From contig WTPW01000069.1 in NCBI GenBank assembly GCA_009809945.1, positions 663,313 through 727,312 on the forward strand: 64,000 nucleotides of DNA, in the 5' to 3' direction. The notes under the pieces are model-generated. The model made no database searches. It worked only from the letters and a program-made list of their open reading frames with translations, and was not told the DNA's origin. Source of the DNA: Gigaspora margarita. Taxonomy: Eukaryota; Glomeromycota; Glomeromycetes; Diversisporales; Gigasporaceae. This document shows, in pieces, positions 35,650 to 48,500 of the stretch. Each line of letters begins with the position of its first letter. The first letter of the stretch is position 1. Position numbers and translations under genes: made by a program.

Positions 35650-36230
35650 ACTTCTCTTTTTAATTATTAAGCTCTTGCAAAAATAGAAGGTTTGATGCTC
35701 TATTAAATATTCTAATCAAGAAAAATATCACTTTAAATAGTTTTTATAGAATTTTTGTCTTAATATCTTAATAGAGAAGTGACAAAAATCAGATAATTTT
35801 TTAGAAGAATAAAAAAGGTGAAATTATATATAAGAAACCTAACCAAATATATAATAAGAAAAAGAGAAGTAGGTCTTTGATAAAAATAATCAGCTAATTA
35901 ATGACACATTCCTTATCTAATATCTGAAGTTTATAAATGCTATGGCCAAAAACATTGTGGATATAAAATGGGCCTTTCTATTTTTCTTCTAATTTATCTT
36001 TATAGATACCTTCTAAGAAGGCTTTATAATAAAATACTAGCTCATTAATGGAGCAACTTTTAAGAAGATACAACTAATTATAACACTTTTTTTATTATGA
36101 CTGGGTCTTTTCTATTTTAGCACAAGATTTTTCTTGACTTTTGTATAGTCTTCAAGTAGAACTGTTATTTTTTAAAGAATAGTATTCTACTTTTATATAA
36201 AACTAATAGTAATACTGCATCATTTTGACT
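35650..36230 (-). pseudogene. Ty3/gypsy integrase C-terminal fragment
   Basis: Minus strand. KAFLEGIYKDKLEEK, GPFYIHNVFGHSIYKLQ (about 35,925-36,030) correspond to SFLEGTHKDKLKEK, GPFYIHDALGNGVYKL in the gypsy element at 47,100-47,220. TTAATTATTAAGCTCTTGCA (about 35,660) corresponds to the region next to its polypurine tract. It is the 3' end of a related but distinct gypsy copy, heavily decayed. The GTGACAAAAATCAG repeat (35,775-35,925) is inserted in it. No LTR could be recognised on the left. Confidence 0.65.
35775..35925. repeat. GTGACAAAAATCAG repeat, copy 2
   Basis: GTGACAAAAATCAGATAATT, AAATTATATATAAGAAACCT, AAAAAGAGAAGTAGG and ATAATCAGCTAATTAATGAC match 27,408-27,580 in order. It interrupts the gypsy fragment, which shows it is mobile or was carried in. 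Confidence 0.5.
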
Positions 36231-36279
36231 ATTCAACAGTTCTTTAATATTTTTTTAAAAAGTTCTCTAAATTAAAATA

Positions 36280-36700
36280 TAATATTACTAAATTTGTTTA
36301 AGTAATTATAAAAAATATATAGTTCAAAATTTAATAAAATTTTAAATATTTATATAGTAAAAATTTTTTAGAAACTTTAACCAAAAATATCCTTACAACT
36401 ATTTAGCATTTTAATAGGGTCTTTTTTATTTTAATTCTAGAACTTTGTAAAAATACAATAAAAAAGTTTATGAATTTGTTTATGTAATTATTGAGATATC
36501 TTCATTTAATATTTGATGAAACTCAAAATACTTAAAATATTAGTAAAATTTTTTTTAAAACTTTAAATAAAAATATCTTTAACTTTCTAAACAAGCTTAA
36601 TCAACATTTTTTTCAATTCTAAAATCTCAGAAAAGAAAAAAAATTTGTTGAATTTGCTTAGATTATTATCAAGATATCTTCATTTAAGGTTTTAAAAAAT
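36280..36700. repeat. Degenerate ~175-bp tandem repeat, about 3 units
   Basis: AATTTGTTTAAGTAATTATA (36,290), AATTTGTTTATGTAATTATT (36,472) and AATTTGCTTAGATTATTATC (36,650) each follow an AAAAAA/TTTTTTA-AACTTTAA block. The latter two are followed by ATATCTTCATTTAA. Confidence 0.45.
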
Positions 36701-36708
36701 TTTAATAT

Positions 36709-37031
36709 CAACACACAGATACTAATAACTGTCCTCCACTGGGCAAAGCACTTGTAAAATTTCCATATGGACAACCTCTTGGATACTTTATAGTTACCCA
36801 ACTAATACTATTTTAGATATTCAAATCTAGGTGAGTTTTAACCACTCTAGTAGGTTTAGGTTGCAGATAAATTAGTCTGAGTTCTACTCTTGAAAAAACT
36901 TGTAATTGGATAATGTTAAATTGCTTAATGTAATTGGACTATGTCCATAGAAGCCCCTGGAGGCATCTTCTACAAATTATTAATAAAGACAAGAACAAAA
37001 CCTCACCTTAATATTAAAAAAAAATAATAAT
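36709..37031 (+). mobile_element. SINE-like retroposon with A/TAA tail
   Basis: Flanked by ATTTTAATAT (to 36,708) and AATTTTTAATAT (37,032-37,043), which may be a target duplication. It ends TTAATAAAGACAAGAAC...A(9)TAATAATAA. The TTAATAAAGAC motif near the 3' end resembles the tails of the SINEs at 25,695 and 4,434. No A/B boxes were found, so it may be 5'-truncated or another family. Base composition is visibly less AT-rich than the surroundings. Confidence 0.5.
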
Positions 37032-37043
37032 AATTTTTAATAT

Positions 37044-37786
37044 TGCTTTATTTATGCAGTCGGACCTCTCTAAATGCAATGCGACGAGACTATATGTAAA
37101 AATTTAGGCAAACTTGCGCTTAGAGAGGTCTTGCATTTGGTGAGGTAAAAATCTATAAGTGTAATATTAGTTGGCCCAAATGATTTCATAAGCATTTACG
37201 GAGTTTTTATCAATTTTGAAATTTTTTTGTTTTTAATTCTAGCGATCACTAAAATTAAAATAAAAAGGTTTATTCGATGTTGCCAAAATGTCTTTATTTG
37301 AAATTTTTAGAATATTTACTATTATTTTCATTTAAAGATGTTTATGTATTATATATAAGGTTACGCGAATTAATATACAAAAAATTAAATTTATTGATTA
37401 ATTGTAATTAATAAAATCGATTAGATATGATTATATCAGGAGTTGGCCAATTGTGATTTCTGATTTCCTAAAAGTTCTCTAGCTTATATGCACGCATCTA
37501 GACATATAATTTAGATTTAGATTTAGGCTAATCCGGAATTTAAGTGCAGCAAAAACAAGTGTTAACATAGTAAATTTAATTTGTAATGCAAATCTAATTT
37601 TTTATATCTTCTATTTTACAATTTTGTTAACTATCACGAGGACGGGAGTCATATTCTTTTATCTAAAACGGATTATACAAGGGAAAATATCAATATTAGG
37701 TGACTTCTACTTTAATATTTCGAAATTTTGAGCTCAAGTGTGACATATGAACAAGGATAATGTTTTTCTGCGGCGAAAAAATACCA
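37044..37786. other. AT-rich spacer; possible pogo-type end
   Basis: AGTCGGACCTCTCTAAATGC (37,059) and CTTAGAGAGGTCTTGCATTT (37,117) form a partial inverted pair like the ends of Tigger/pogo elements; no second end was found. No gene. Confidence 0.3.
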
Positions 37787-37794
37787 ATTCCATC

Positions 37795-38639
37795 CAGTGT
37801 TGGAAATGACCAGGTTATATTACTTTTTTTTTAAATGATCAAGGTCATAGATCATAAGACTATTGGTCATAAGTCATAAGGTTATAAATTTTTACTACTT
37901 TAAAAATTTTGTTATCCAATTAGAATTTAAGATTAGATGTAAATACAAAAAATTAAAACAATCCAAAAACATTCATAAATTAACTTTTTATCTATAAAAC
38001 TCGATCGGCACGGGTTGCATCGGATAGGATGGGTCTTTTGGCATGGGTCATGATCCGGATTTGTACGTGTTTGGTCCGGATTGGTACAGATCCCGTGGAC
38101 CGTGTGGGTCCGTGTGCCCGTGCCAAATGGACCGTAAATGGCTCGGGTTTACTAGTCGAATCGGCACGGGATTTGGCACAGGTGGACGTAAATTCACGTG
38201 CCACCGCGATAACGATGTGGATTGGCTATTCAACCATAAATTTAAATAAACAATCAATATAAGATGAACAAGCTAACTGCATATGAAGTAAAATTTTGTA
38301 AGGAATTTTTTTTGTTAAGACACACAGGGAAGCTTCATCAGTGAAATCATGAGATATCGCTCTTTTTTTAAAAAAAAAACACCTACTGATCTTTCGTTCT
38401 CCACGAAACGAGCCAACATTTTTTTTTTAACTAACTTATTAGCAAAATCTAATCTTAATCTAAAAGTAAAATTTCTTTGATAAAATTTTTTTTAAAACCA
38501 ACTTGTTAATTTGGGCCAATTCTATAATACTGGCCTAAATTAAGTTTAGGTCATAAGGTCATAAGGTCATATACTCTGCTTATATGATCAGCCATATGTC
38601 ATAAGTCATGTAAGTCATATAAGTCATTTACCAACACTG
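37795..38639. mobile_element. hAT element (CAGTGTTGG termini), 8-bp TSD
   Basis: Termini CAGTGTTGGAAATGAC and (other strand) CAGTGTTGGTAAATGAC. TSD ATTCCATC (37,787-37,794) and ATTCCGTC (38,640-38,647) differ by one CG/CA transition. Subterminal GTCATAAG words are repeated many times at both ends (about 37,845-37,880 and 38,545-38,625), the typical hAT binding-site array. The interior has a GC-rich island (37,995-38,240). No transposase. Confidence 0.9.
37995..38240. other. GC-rich island inside the hAT element
   Basis: About 245 bases rich in CGGCACGGG, GTCCGGATTGGTAC, GGACCGTGTGGGTCCGTG and ACGTGCCACCGCG, CpG-dense and unlike the AT-rich and CpG-poor surroundings. All six frames are nearly open because of composition, so the overlapping ORFs are not evidence of a gene. 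It may be captured DNA or a second non-autonomous element. Confidence 0.6.
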
Positions 38640-38647
38640 ATTCCGTC

Positions 38648-39504
38648 CGTAATGATCATTCTGCAAAAATTCTGCAATACGGCCAGAATTACATAACCGG
38701 CCAGCATTAAGGTTGTAAATTCCGGCCAAAATTAATTTCAGCCGGCACTACGATGAGCAAGATCCTAAATCCCGGCCAAAAATCACAATGTTTATGCAGA
38801 AAATCATCGTCCTTGCATATGAATTGAATTTTTAAAATTTAATAAATTTTTTCTTTATAAATTTAATTTTTACGTAAAATAAATTTTTAAATTTTAACGT
38901 TTTAAAATTGGACATTTTAACATGCACTAGTGGTTATAAATCAGTATAATATCTCAAAACGCACATAAAATGGTGTTGTCTTAAGTAAAAATATTCATAG
39001 CACCCGAAAACCTCAATTCGGTCCATTATTAATAACCCTACCCTAATTTTCACGTATACATATAACTGCTCCTTAACCCTAAATTTTAGTAAAAAATTGT
39101 TTTTTAATTCCAGTGGCATATAGAATATTAATTCTTTAAAATTTTAAAAATAAATTTGTTTATCGATCGTCTTTCGGATGCGGTAAGGAAAATCTACGGT
39201 ATCAGGTATGCATTATATAATCGTTTATCATGCTCGTTTTTTAAAATTTATCAACAAGAGTTAATTGAAAAGATATAGGATTATTTATGTACCCACACGA
39301 TCATATCTATACTCGGCACGCAAGCATTCAACCTCTCTATAAAGAGATTATGCATGTTGAATAAAGTGAAGAATAAGAATACGCCAAGAATAATATGCGT
39401 ACCGAAATAAGCCACTACAAAGAATACAAATTTAGTTTATCTCCAGTGAATTAGTTGTTCTTTGTTCTAAATAAAGTGATTGAGGTTTTTAGAGTCCCTG
39501 CACC
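38648..39504. other. Upstream region of the kinase gene
   Basis: CGGCCA/CCGGCC words cluster at 38,680-38,780. TCTATAAAGAG (about 39,335) is a possible TATA box about 350 bp before the chosen start codon. No other gene seen. Confidence 0.35.
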
Positions 39505-42500
39505 TTACGTACATACATACGTACGTACGTACATACAAAGCCATGTGATAGTAGCAACTAAGTACGTACGTACGTACGTATTTAGTTATTATCGAGAATC
39601 TACGACAATACATTGCATGCTCTATATTGTATTTTACTATACAAAAATATGTTGTTTCGATTTTACTCTCGTAGACTTATTCTATGCCAAAACCTTTGAT
39701 CAGCCTATTCCTCTGCGATAAGTCTAGCTCTAAAGTTCCAGAAATTGGCAAAGGAGATCGTGAGTTTAAAGTTATTGCTAATGCACAGTATTAATATAGT
39801 AATAATTTGAATATTACGTAATATTAGCACTCCGATATTATGAGTGGATAGAAGAGAACTTGGAAAATGGTGCTATACAATTTCTTGATCATTCTAAATT
39901 TAATGATATCAATGAAATTGGCAGAGGTTAAGTGAAATTTTTTTAAGAATTTATGTATTTGTAAACATAGTAAATGTTAATTTATATTTTAATTAAAGGG
40001 GGTCACGGTGTCGTTTATTCTGCAGAATACAGGGGCGAATATATTGTATTTAAAGAACTTCAAAATAACAAAATCAGAACAATAGTTAACGAGGTGACGT
40101 GAGACCATTAATTGTATTTCAGTCGTTATCGCTATCCATAACTAACAAATAATACATTGTATAGCTAAAGCAACATGTGGCTGTTAATGATAGTGAAAAT
40201 GTTATCAAATTTTTAGGAATTACTATTGGTAAGAATTGATTTTCATCATAAAATTAATTTATGTCCAATTATAATATTGCAACTTAATTTAGATTCTGGA
40301 AATCGTGGGAACTCTGAGCAAAAAAATTACATGATAGTATTACAATATGCTAACGGCGGGACATTGCGAGATTATTTACAAAATAAAATTAATGAAAACA
40401 TTTTTAGAATTTCGTGGGCAGACCTTATTTCAATTGCAGAACAAATTATTTTCGGGCTGCGCGATTTACACTTAAATAACATTGTTCACGGGGATTTGGT
40501 AAATGTGAATTTTAAAATACCTTAATTGTATTTTGACTTTTCTTAATTTGTGAAATCAATTGTTAATTAAGATCATTTTTTAGCACCCTAAAAACATTTT
40601 GATAGTACATGACGATAACAGTAAATTTAAAGTTGTATTATCAGATTTTGGATCAGCATCGAAATCTGGTGACAGTGTGATATCAATACATGGAAAATAT
40701 CTCACTATCGAATACGCAGACCCCCAATTTTTTATCGATCCTGAAATGATCGAACCAAAATTTAAATCAGATATATATGGTCTAGGGGTAATATTATGGG
40801 AACTTACGAGCGGAATTCGTCCTTTTTCGAAAGTTGTTAATAAGCTTGCTATATCCTACCTAGTTGCACAGAAGGGAAAAAGAGAAAAAGAGGTTCCTGG
40901 CACACCTTCAAGTTACGTAAAACTTTATAAGAAATGCTGGAGTACAAAGCCAAAAAAACGTCCGAAAATAGAAGAAATTTTGCGTAAACTTGAAAAATCT
41001 AAGGATGTAGTAAAAACTATTCAAAATTCGTTAAGTTCTTTTGTGCGTTAATAAAGATATAAATAAACCTTGACTATATTATAAATTCTTAAATTTATTC
41101 ACAATTTGCAACGGTTGAATTCAAAGTATTAATTTTTAAAGATGGTATAAGAACATGAACACAACTATTGTGCATATAATTGGAATAATAAAGGGATTGC
41201 CAAAGTTTCCGTAATCGTTTTGAGTTGACTTAGAGTCAACCTTTTTTTTTTTAATATAGATCTAAAGTTGGCTCTAACATTCACGTGATTTTTGAATAAT
41301 TGGATAAATTATATTTGTTTCTTTATTTACAAAAAGAAGCGAAAGCGTTTTATTTATCCATTTTACGAGTTCTTTTGCTATTAAAAATTACAAACCAATA
41401 AGAAAATTTTTTATAATTTTTTGTTCAGCACTTTAAGACAACGAAATTTGTTTGCAAACTCCTTTATAACAAAATGTACCAGACTCAGTTTCGAAATCCC
41501 TTATAACGGACCTTTTCTTTAAACTTTTACGCTCTAGAAATCTCCTAATTTTTTTTGTCAAAGTAATTAATTCTATATAAAAATCAAGTCAATCATATTT
41601 TGGGTCGTGATTTTGTTTTTGTCCCAAATAACAAATAATTGACATGATAATTAACATGAATACTTTAAATGTTTCAAGTTCAATTTTGTAGACACTGATA
41701 CAATATTGCGGGCTATTGTAATTTATAGATTTGATACTAATACGATACTGTAGGTATATGCACACACACAGACAGACAAAAAAAATTAATACTTATTTTG
41801 TCTTCTAATTGTTATATTTGGTGGAATTCAATCTACTTGGCATAACAGATTCAATCCTTGAATTCTTGCTCTCTTAGTTTGGTTAATCTTTTGGAGAGTT
41901 ATAAATGTCTTTTTTGTATTTTCCCATTTTGCAAAAATTGCAGCAAGCTCTTCTTGCAATTTTAAGTTGAGCATCTTTATTACTTTTCTGATCTGCAAAA
42001 GAATTACAGAAAAAAAATTAAATCTATTTTTTAAGTAGTTGTTGATTGTCCTAATAGCCTTAGCATTTATAACGATAGTACAAAATACATTCTTATATAG
42101 TAATTGTTTATTGGAAATTATAGCAACTACAAATATAAAAGGTAATACCAGAACTAATTTCACTACTATCTTTTTTTTTAGACCAGTGTTTATTATTATT
42201 TGTTAAAAAATATACTATTCAAATACAAACTAAATATTATACCAGTGTTAGTATGAACATGTCGATAGTCAAGCTTAACCCGACCAATTTGATTAGTTAG
42301 AGCTCCTATAAACTTAACTTGAACTGAACTTTAATCAAGTTTAGATTTAGTTTATAATTAAACTTGAACAGTTTCGAAACTATTGTTCAAATTCAGTTCA
42401 ATATTGAGCTTTTATTGATAATTTTTTTTAGTTAAATTTAGCTCAAAATTTTATAAACATGTTTAGTTTAATAAAGGTTACAACAAATATTACATAATCT

Positions 42501-45500
42501 CTTAAATAGATAGAAATTAGCTAGATTTTTATATTTTACATATATAACAGATAATATATATAACTATATAATTTAAAATTTTACTATAAATAGCAAAATT
42601 CTTTCTGATAACACTTGTACTAAAACTTTTTAAACAAAAAGTTAAAATTCTTTAAAATCTATTATATAAATAAATTCTTACCAACTATACAATCTGTTCT
42701 ATATCTAAAATTACATATTGCTACCAGTTTTACATTATTCTAGCTTTTTTTAATTGAAATATAATAACAATATCTAAATAAATATTTTATTAATTTTGCA
42801 ATCTGGACCAATAAAACTTGTCTTGATTTTAAAACAAAGCTGTTCAACTCTCTTTTGGCTTTATATTAGTTAATATATTTTATAAGTTTTTTTATATTTA
42901 ATTTATTATTTTATTTTATGAATAAACTATCACGATAAAATGTGTACATTATTTTTATGAATAAATTATATACTTACGACTTAATAATTTAACACGTGAG
43001 AGAAAGAACAAAAAAATATTTAATAGTGAATTCTATCAACGATAAAATGAGTACATTATTTTATGAATTAACTATATACAGTATTTACTTTCTAGCAATT
43101 TAAAGTAAAAGAACAAAAAAATAATATTTAATAGAGAATACTATCGACGAAAAAATGTATACATTACTTTAAGAATATACGATATACTTACATCCTGGGT
43201 AATTGAAAGAACAAAGAAGCAATATTTGATAAAGAATTCTATTGACGAAAAATGTGTACATTATGTTATGAATAAACTATATACTTACTTTCTAGTAATT
43301 TAAAGTGAAAGTAATATTTGATAGAGAATTCTGTCGACGATAAAATGTGTACATTATTTATGAATAAACTATATACTTACTGGTAATTTAAAGTGAAAAA
43401 ACAAAAAAAAAGTTATATTAATAGAGAATTACATCAGCGATAAAATATATGTACATTACATCATTATATTATGCTAAACTATATACTTACGACCTGATAC
43501 TTTATAGTAACACGTGAGAAAAAGAACAAGAAGTAATATTCAATAGAGAATTCTATCAACGATAAAATGTGTACATTATTTTATGAATAAACTATATACT
43601 TACTTCTAGTAATTTAAAGTGAAAGAACAAATAATTATATTTAATAGAGAATTCTATCACGATAAAATGAGTATATTATTTTTATGAATAAACTATATAC
43701 TTACGACCTAATAATTTAACACGTGAGAGAAAGAACAAGAAAGTAATATTTAATAGAGAATTCTATAAATGATCAAATGTATACAGTACATTAGTTTATG
43801 AATAAACTATATACTTACTGGTAATTTAAAACGTAAGTGAAAGAACAGAGAATATTTAATAAGATTTTATTGGATAAAATGTGTAAATTATTTTATTATA
43901 TGATATACTTACATCCTAGAACAGAGAAGTAATATTTAATAGATAATTCTATTGACGAAAAATGTGTACATTCTATGGGCTAGGTGCTGGGAAAAGGGAC
44001 CAAATTGACAATTTTTTCAAAAGTAATTTTTTTATATAAATCATTTTAGAATGAAATTAGAATTATTTTTTACTTAAAACTCATAAGTGGTTGTATTAAT
44101 AAAATTTTGCAGTGTAGCCATTTAAATTTTGCATTTTCTTATAAGTTATTATAAGATTTACAATACAAAAATTGATTTTCTGAAGATCTTTTGTTTTGTC
44201 AATTTGGTCCCTTTTCATAGCACCTAGCCCATATTATGAATAAACTATATACAGTACTTTACGACCTGATACTTACACATCGAAAGAAAGAACAAAAAAG
44301 TAATATTTAATAGAGAATTATATCGACGATAAAATGTGTACATTATTTTATGAATAAATTATATACAGTAATTACTTTTAGTAATTTAACAAAAAAAGTA
44401 ATATTTTAATAAGAATTCTATCGACGATAAAATGTGTACATTATTTTATGAATAAACTATATACTTACTTTAACACGTAAGTGAAGAAAAGAATATTTAT
44501 TAGAGAATTTGATTGAAGATAAATTGTGAATGATATACTTAGGCCATATAAAATTTAGTAAGGTTAAAAGATGGGTTGAACGTTCATATCAGGTATCGAT
44601 TATATGCTTTAAAAAGCTTCGAACATTAAGAATCAAGTAGCTATTTTTTTTTAGATCAGTTAGAAATCTGTTGAGAATTCATTGTTTATCTTGTAAAAAA
44701 TGTAAAAGTAATGCTTGAACAACCTTTATCAGTGGTAAATTTTTGAAGAAAAAAGATGGTTTGTAGTTCGTTGATCTGTTCATCGAAATGACAGCTCACT
44801 TGATTAGTTTATTCAATTCACGACTATAAAAATTTGCCTCCGATCCATTGAGTAAGGTGTTTGAGAACACCCTATTATTTTATAATAAGATTTATCTTAT
44901 AGATCTATAATCTGTCCTTAATTAGATAAGAAACAACATAGAGTGGTTTGTTTCATTTTCCCAGCATTTATTTTCTCAACATTCACTTCTCCAAAATAAT
45001 TTTTCTTCCCCGAAACACCACTTTCCACCACACCCAATTTCTCAACAACAAACATCCTGACAATCGTTTCCCTGGCACATTCATTTCCCGGCAAACCATT
45101 TCTCTGAAAAGAGATATTTCTTCGACAAGCCTTTTCTGACAACCATTTTTCTAATAGCTTCTCCCTAATACAACTACCATTTACTGACAATTACATCCGA
45201 CAACTACCACATCACTGACAACTACCACATTCCCAAAAACCACCACTTCCTGACTACTAATATCTACCCTTTCTCGATATCCATCCCTTTCTGACATCTT
45301 ACCTTCTCCGGTATTCATGCTTTTTCGACATCCACCCTTTCCTGACATCCACTTTTCCCTGACACCACTTCTTCCTCGACACCATCCTTCCCCGACACAA
45401 CACTTTTCCTACAACTATCTTTCACAACTATTTCCAATATATTATCTAGCACAATAGTTTCACAATATTATTTCATCATGCAATATTCATTTAAAAAGAC

Positions 45501-48500
45501 CCAAATATAAAAAATAAATTTTTTTAAAATTGTCATTGACCAACCAAATTTTAAGATCACATGTAGTAGAGGAGATTGCTACGGGCACACATTTCACGTG
45601 CTTATGGGCACAACAATGACCGGTATCACTAAATACACTTAACTCTAACCCTAACTCAGACCTTATTGTGCCATAAGCCACGTGAATTAGAGGTTGTACC
45701 CATTATAAAATTTGAGCTCCGGGTTACTCACCCGTTTACAACATCATTACCGGGTCATATACTGGGTCATCTTAAATAATCCGGGTAACCCAGTTGACCT
45801 GGTGTTACTATCCGGTTGGGAGATATCAGACACGCCAGTAGAGCTATCAGGATAGTGAACGATATTTACGAGTTAACAGCAGAGAAACACGGAGAGATGA
45901 TTATGGAGGAGTTAGGGTACTTTGGCATAAAAGGAAGTTGAATCAGGTGTAAGAGTTAAAAAGGGATGAACCGGTATATAATTTAAACAAAGGGGGTTAT
46001 CTAACGATATCAATCGTTAATCAGCAGAAACAATTAAATAATACAGCAGTCGATTAAATCTATCTATAGTCTTAAATGTATTATCAATAAAACAATCAAA
46101 TATCGGTATGTTGATATATGTATCAGCAGCAGTGTATAAATAATCAAACAATAAATAAAATAACTAATAAAACAAATATCAAAACAGCAGCGTAACATTA
46201 ACAAACAGTGGTGAGAATTTGATAATAAAAGTGTATATAAGTTGCCTTCGGCTTTGAAATGCCTACTAACTTATATAGGGTCGAGGTTTATTAATAACAA
46301 AGGATCAGATCGAAGTCTGAAGTCTTTATTGAAGGCAGAATTCGAGCCTTTAAATATATGTTTCTAGATACATAAATTAATTACAGTAGTCTATTCAAGA
46401 AAACTTTTATCCGCGGTCAACTTATTTTTAGAATCATTCGATTCTTTTCAACACCAATCCCTTCATTAATCACATTAGTTTCAACCACGCCTTTGCCTTA
46501 TTTAAAAGTTCCATCCACGAAAATGAAATTCTGATACATATCGGCAGATTCCTGAAAATATTTGAATGCCTCGGGGCATCCGAGATAGGCTAAATAATCA
46601 AGTGTCGCTATGAGACACGTACGGAAGACTTCTTATTCTAGCTCGTTGGTGTAATCGGAGGCCGAATGATGACAGGCGATCCATCTTCCGATCGATTATC
46701 ATATCTATAATAGACTTCGATCCAATACTTAGTATGATATCCCAATAAAGTAATGAGAATTGATATGTTACGTATAACAAAATAGGAAATAAAAGAGATA
46801 TGTATATATTAACAAATAAAGAAATAGAAAAGAATATTCATATATCAATCGGTCATCAATCAAATTGGTGATTGGGGTTTATGGTTCAAGAGTTCAGAGT
46901 GATCGACATAATTCGGTCACAGGATACCGATAGGGCCATCGGAAAAGAAAAATTTTAATTTTTCTAGTGTAACAAACTCCCCTGCTTAATTATTGAGCTC
47001 CTGCAAGATGTAAAGGTCTGGACTACTATCAGTCTGGTTCGTTTGCGGATGATATAACTTCAAACGATTACCATGGTACTTCTGTTTTAGCACCTTATCG
47101 CCATGGTCCTGAGTTTATAAACACCATTACCAAGAGCGTCATGGATATAAAAAGGTCCCTCCCATTTTTCTTTCAATTTATCCTTATGGGTCCCTTCTAG
47201 AAACGATTTAGAACGAAGGACTTGATCTCCTATGGTATAACTTTCAATGGTGTATTTTTGGTCATGGCGCTTCTTTAGGCGTAATTGAGCCTTTTCAGTC
47301 CTTTCCTGTGCTTTTCTTTGAACTTCTGGTATATCTCCTAATAATACTGTAACTCTTCTAAGAATGTTGGACTGCAAATCTCTTTCGTTCGAAAGAGGTG
47401 GTAGTCTTAAGTTAGCGACTTCTCTGGGAAGAATAGCATCTCTTCCGTAGAGCAAATAGAAGGGCTTGTAACCTGTCACGGCATATCAGGTGGTCCGATA
47501 GGCAAATAGAGCGGGAGCGATAAATTGATCCCAATCGAGATGAAATTGGATAGTACACTTGGACAAGACTTCACAGAGGGTCCGGTTAAAACGCTCGACC
47601 AAGCCATTAGTCTGGGGGTGATATGCAGTTGAATACCTATGCTAGAATTAAAGTTGGTCACAGATGTGATCGACCAATTTGTTGGCAAAATGTTTTTCTT
47701 GGTCTGATAAGAGTTCCTTGGGGCTGCCATGCCAGCAAATAATGTCTTCAATTAAAAAGGTGGCGACAGCTGAGGCAGTAGCTTCCGATAGGGCACGTGC
47801 TTCTGGCCATTTGGTGAGATATTCAGTGGCAACAACGATGTATTTCTTTCTGGATTTGGTGGGAACTAAGGGTCCAACAATGTCAATTCCTATACGATCA
47901 AAGGGTTGACCAATCTTAATTGGGTAAAGGGGTTCACGTGTTCGGGGTTTTCCTCTTCTGTGGCAAGCATCACAGGACCTTACATACTCTTTAATATCTT
48001 CTCCCATCTGCGGCCAAAAGAGTCTTTGAGAAATTCGCTAGAGAGTAGAATAAAAATTAAAATGTCCAGATAAAGGGTCCGAGTGCATACTAAAAAGAAT
48101 AGCAGGGACTTCATGAGGTAACAGTACTCGAAGAAGTCAGTGTGGGGCTTGTCGTGATCTTTTAAACAATAGATTGTTAGTAACGATATAATGTCTTGTT
48201 TGGTTAATTAAACACTTTTGTATTTGGGGTTCCACAGTAGTTGGGTTGGTAAAGTAATCAAAAAATGTTTTGTAAACTTCGGGATCCATTGTGATGTTGT
48301 TTTGGCGAGACAATAAAATATAATAAAAAATGAAAAATGCAGAAAAAATGAAAAATAAGAGAAGAAATACTAATAGCTGACAATGAAAAAGGGGTTTAAT
48401 AACAGATAGTCAGAAAAATAAGTTGGTATAGATATCGGATGGTTCAGAAATTCGGGATAAGGAATCGGCGTTGGTATGTTGTCTACCGGCTCGATGTTTA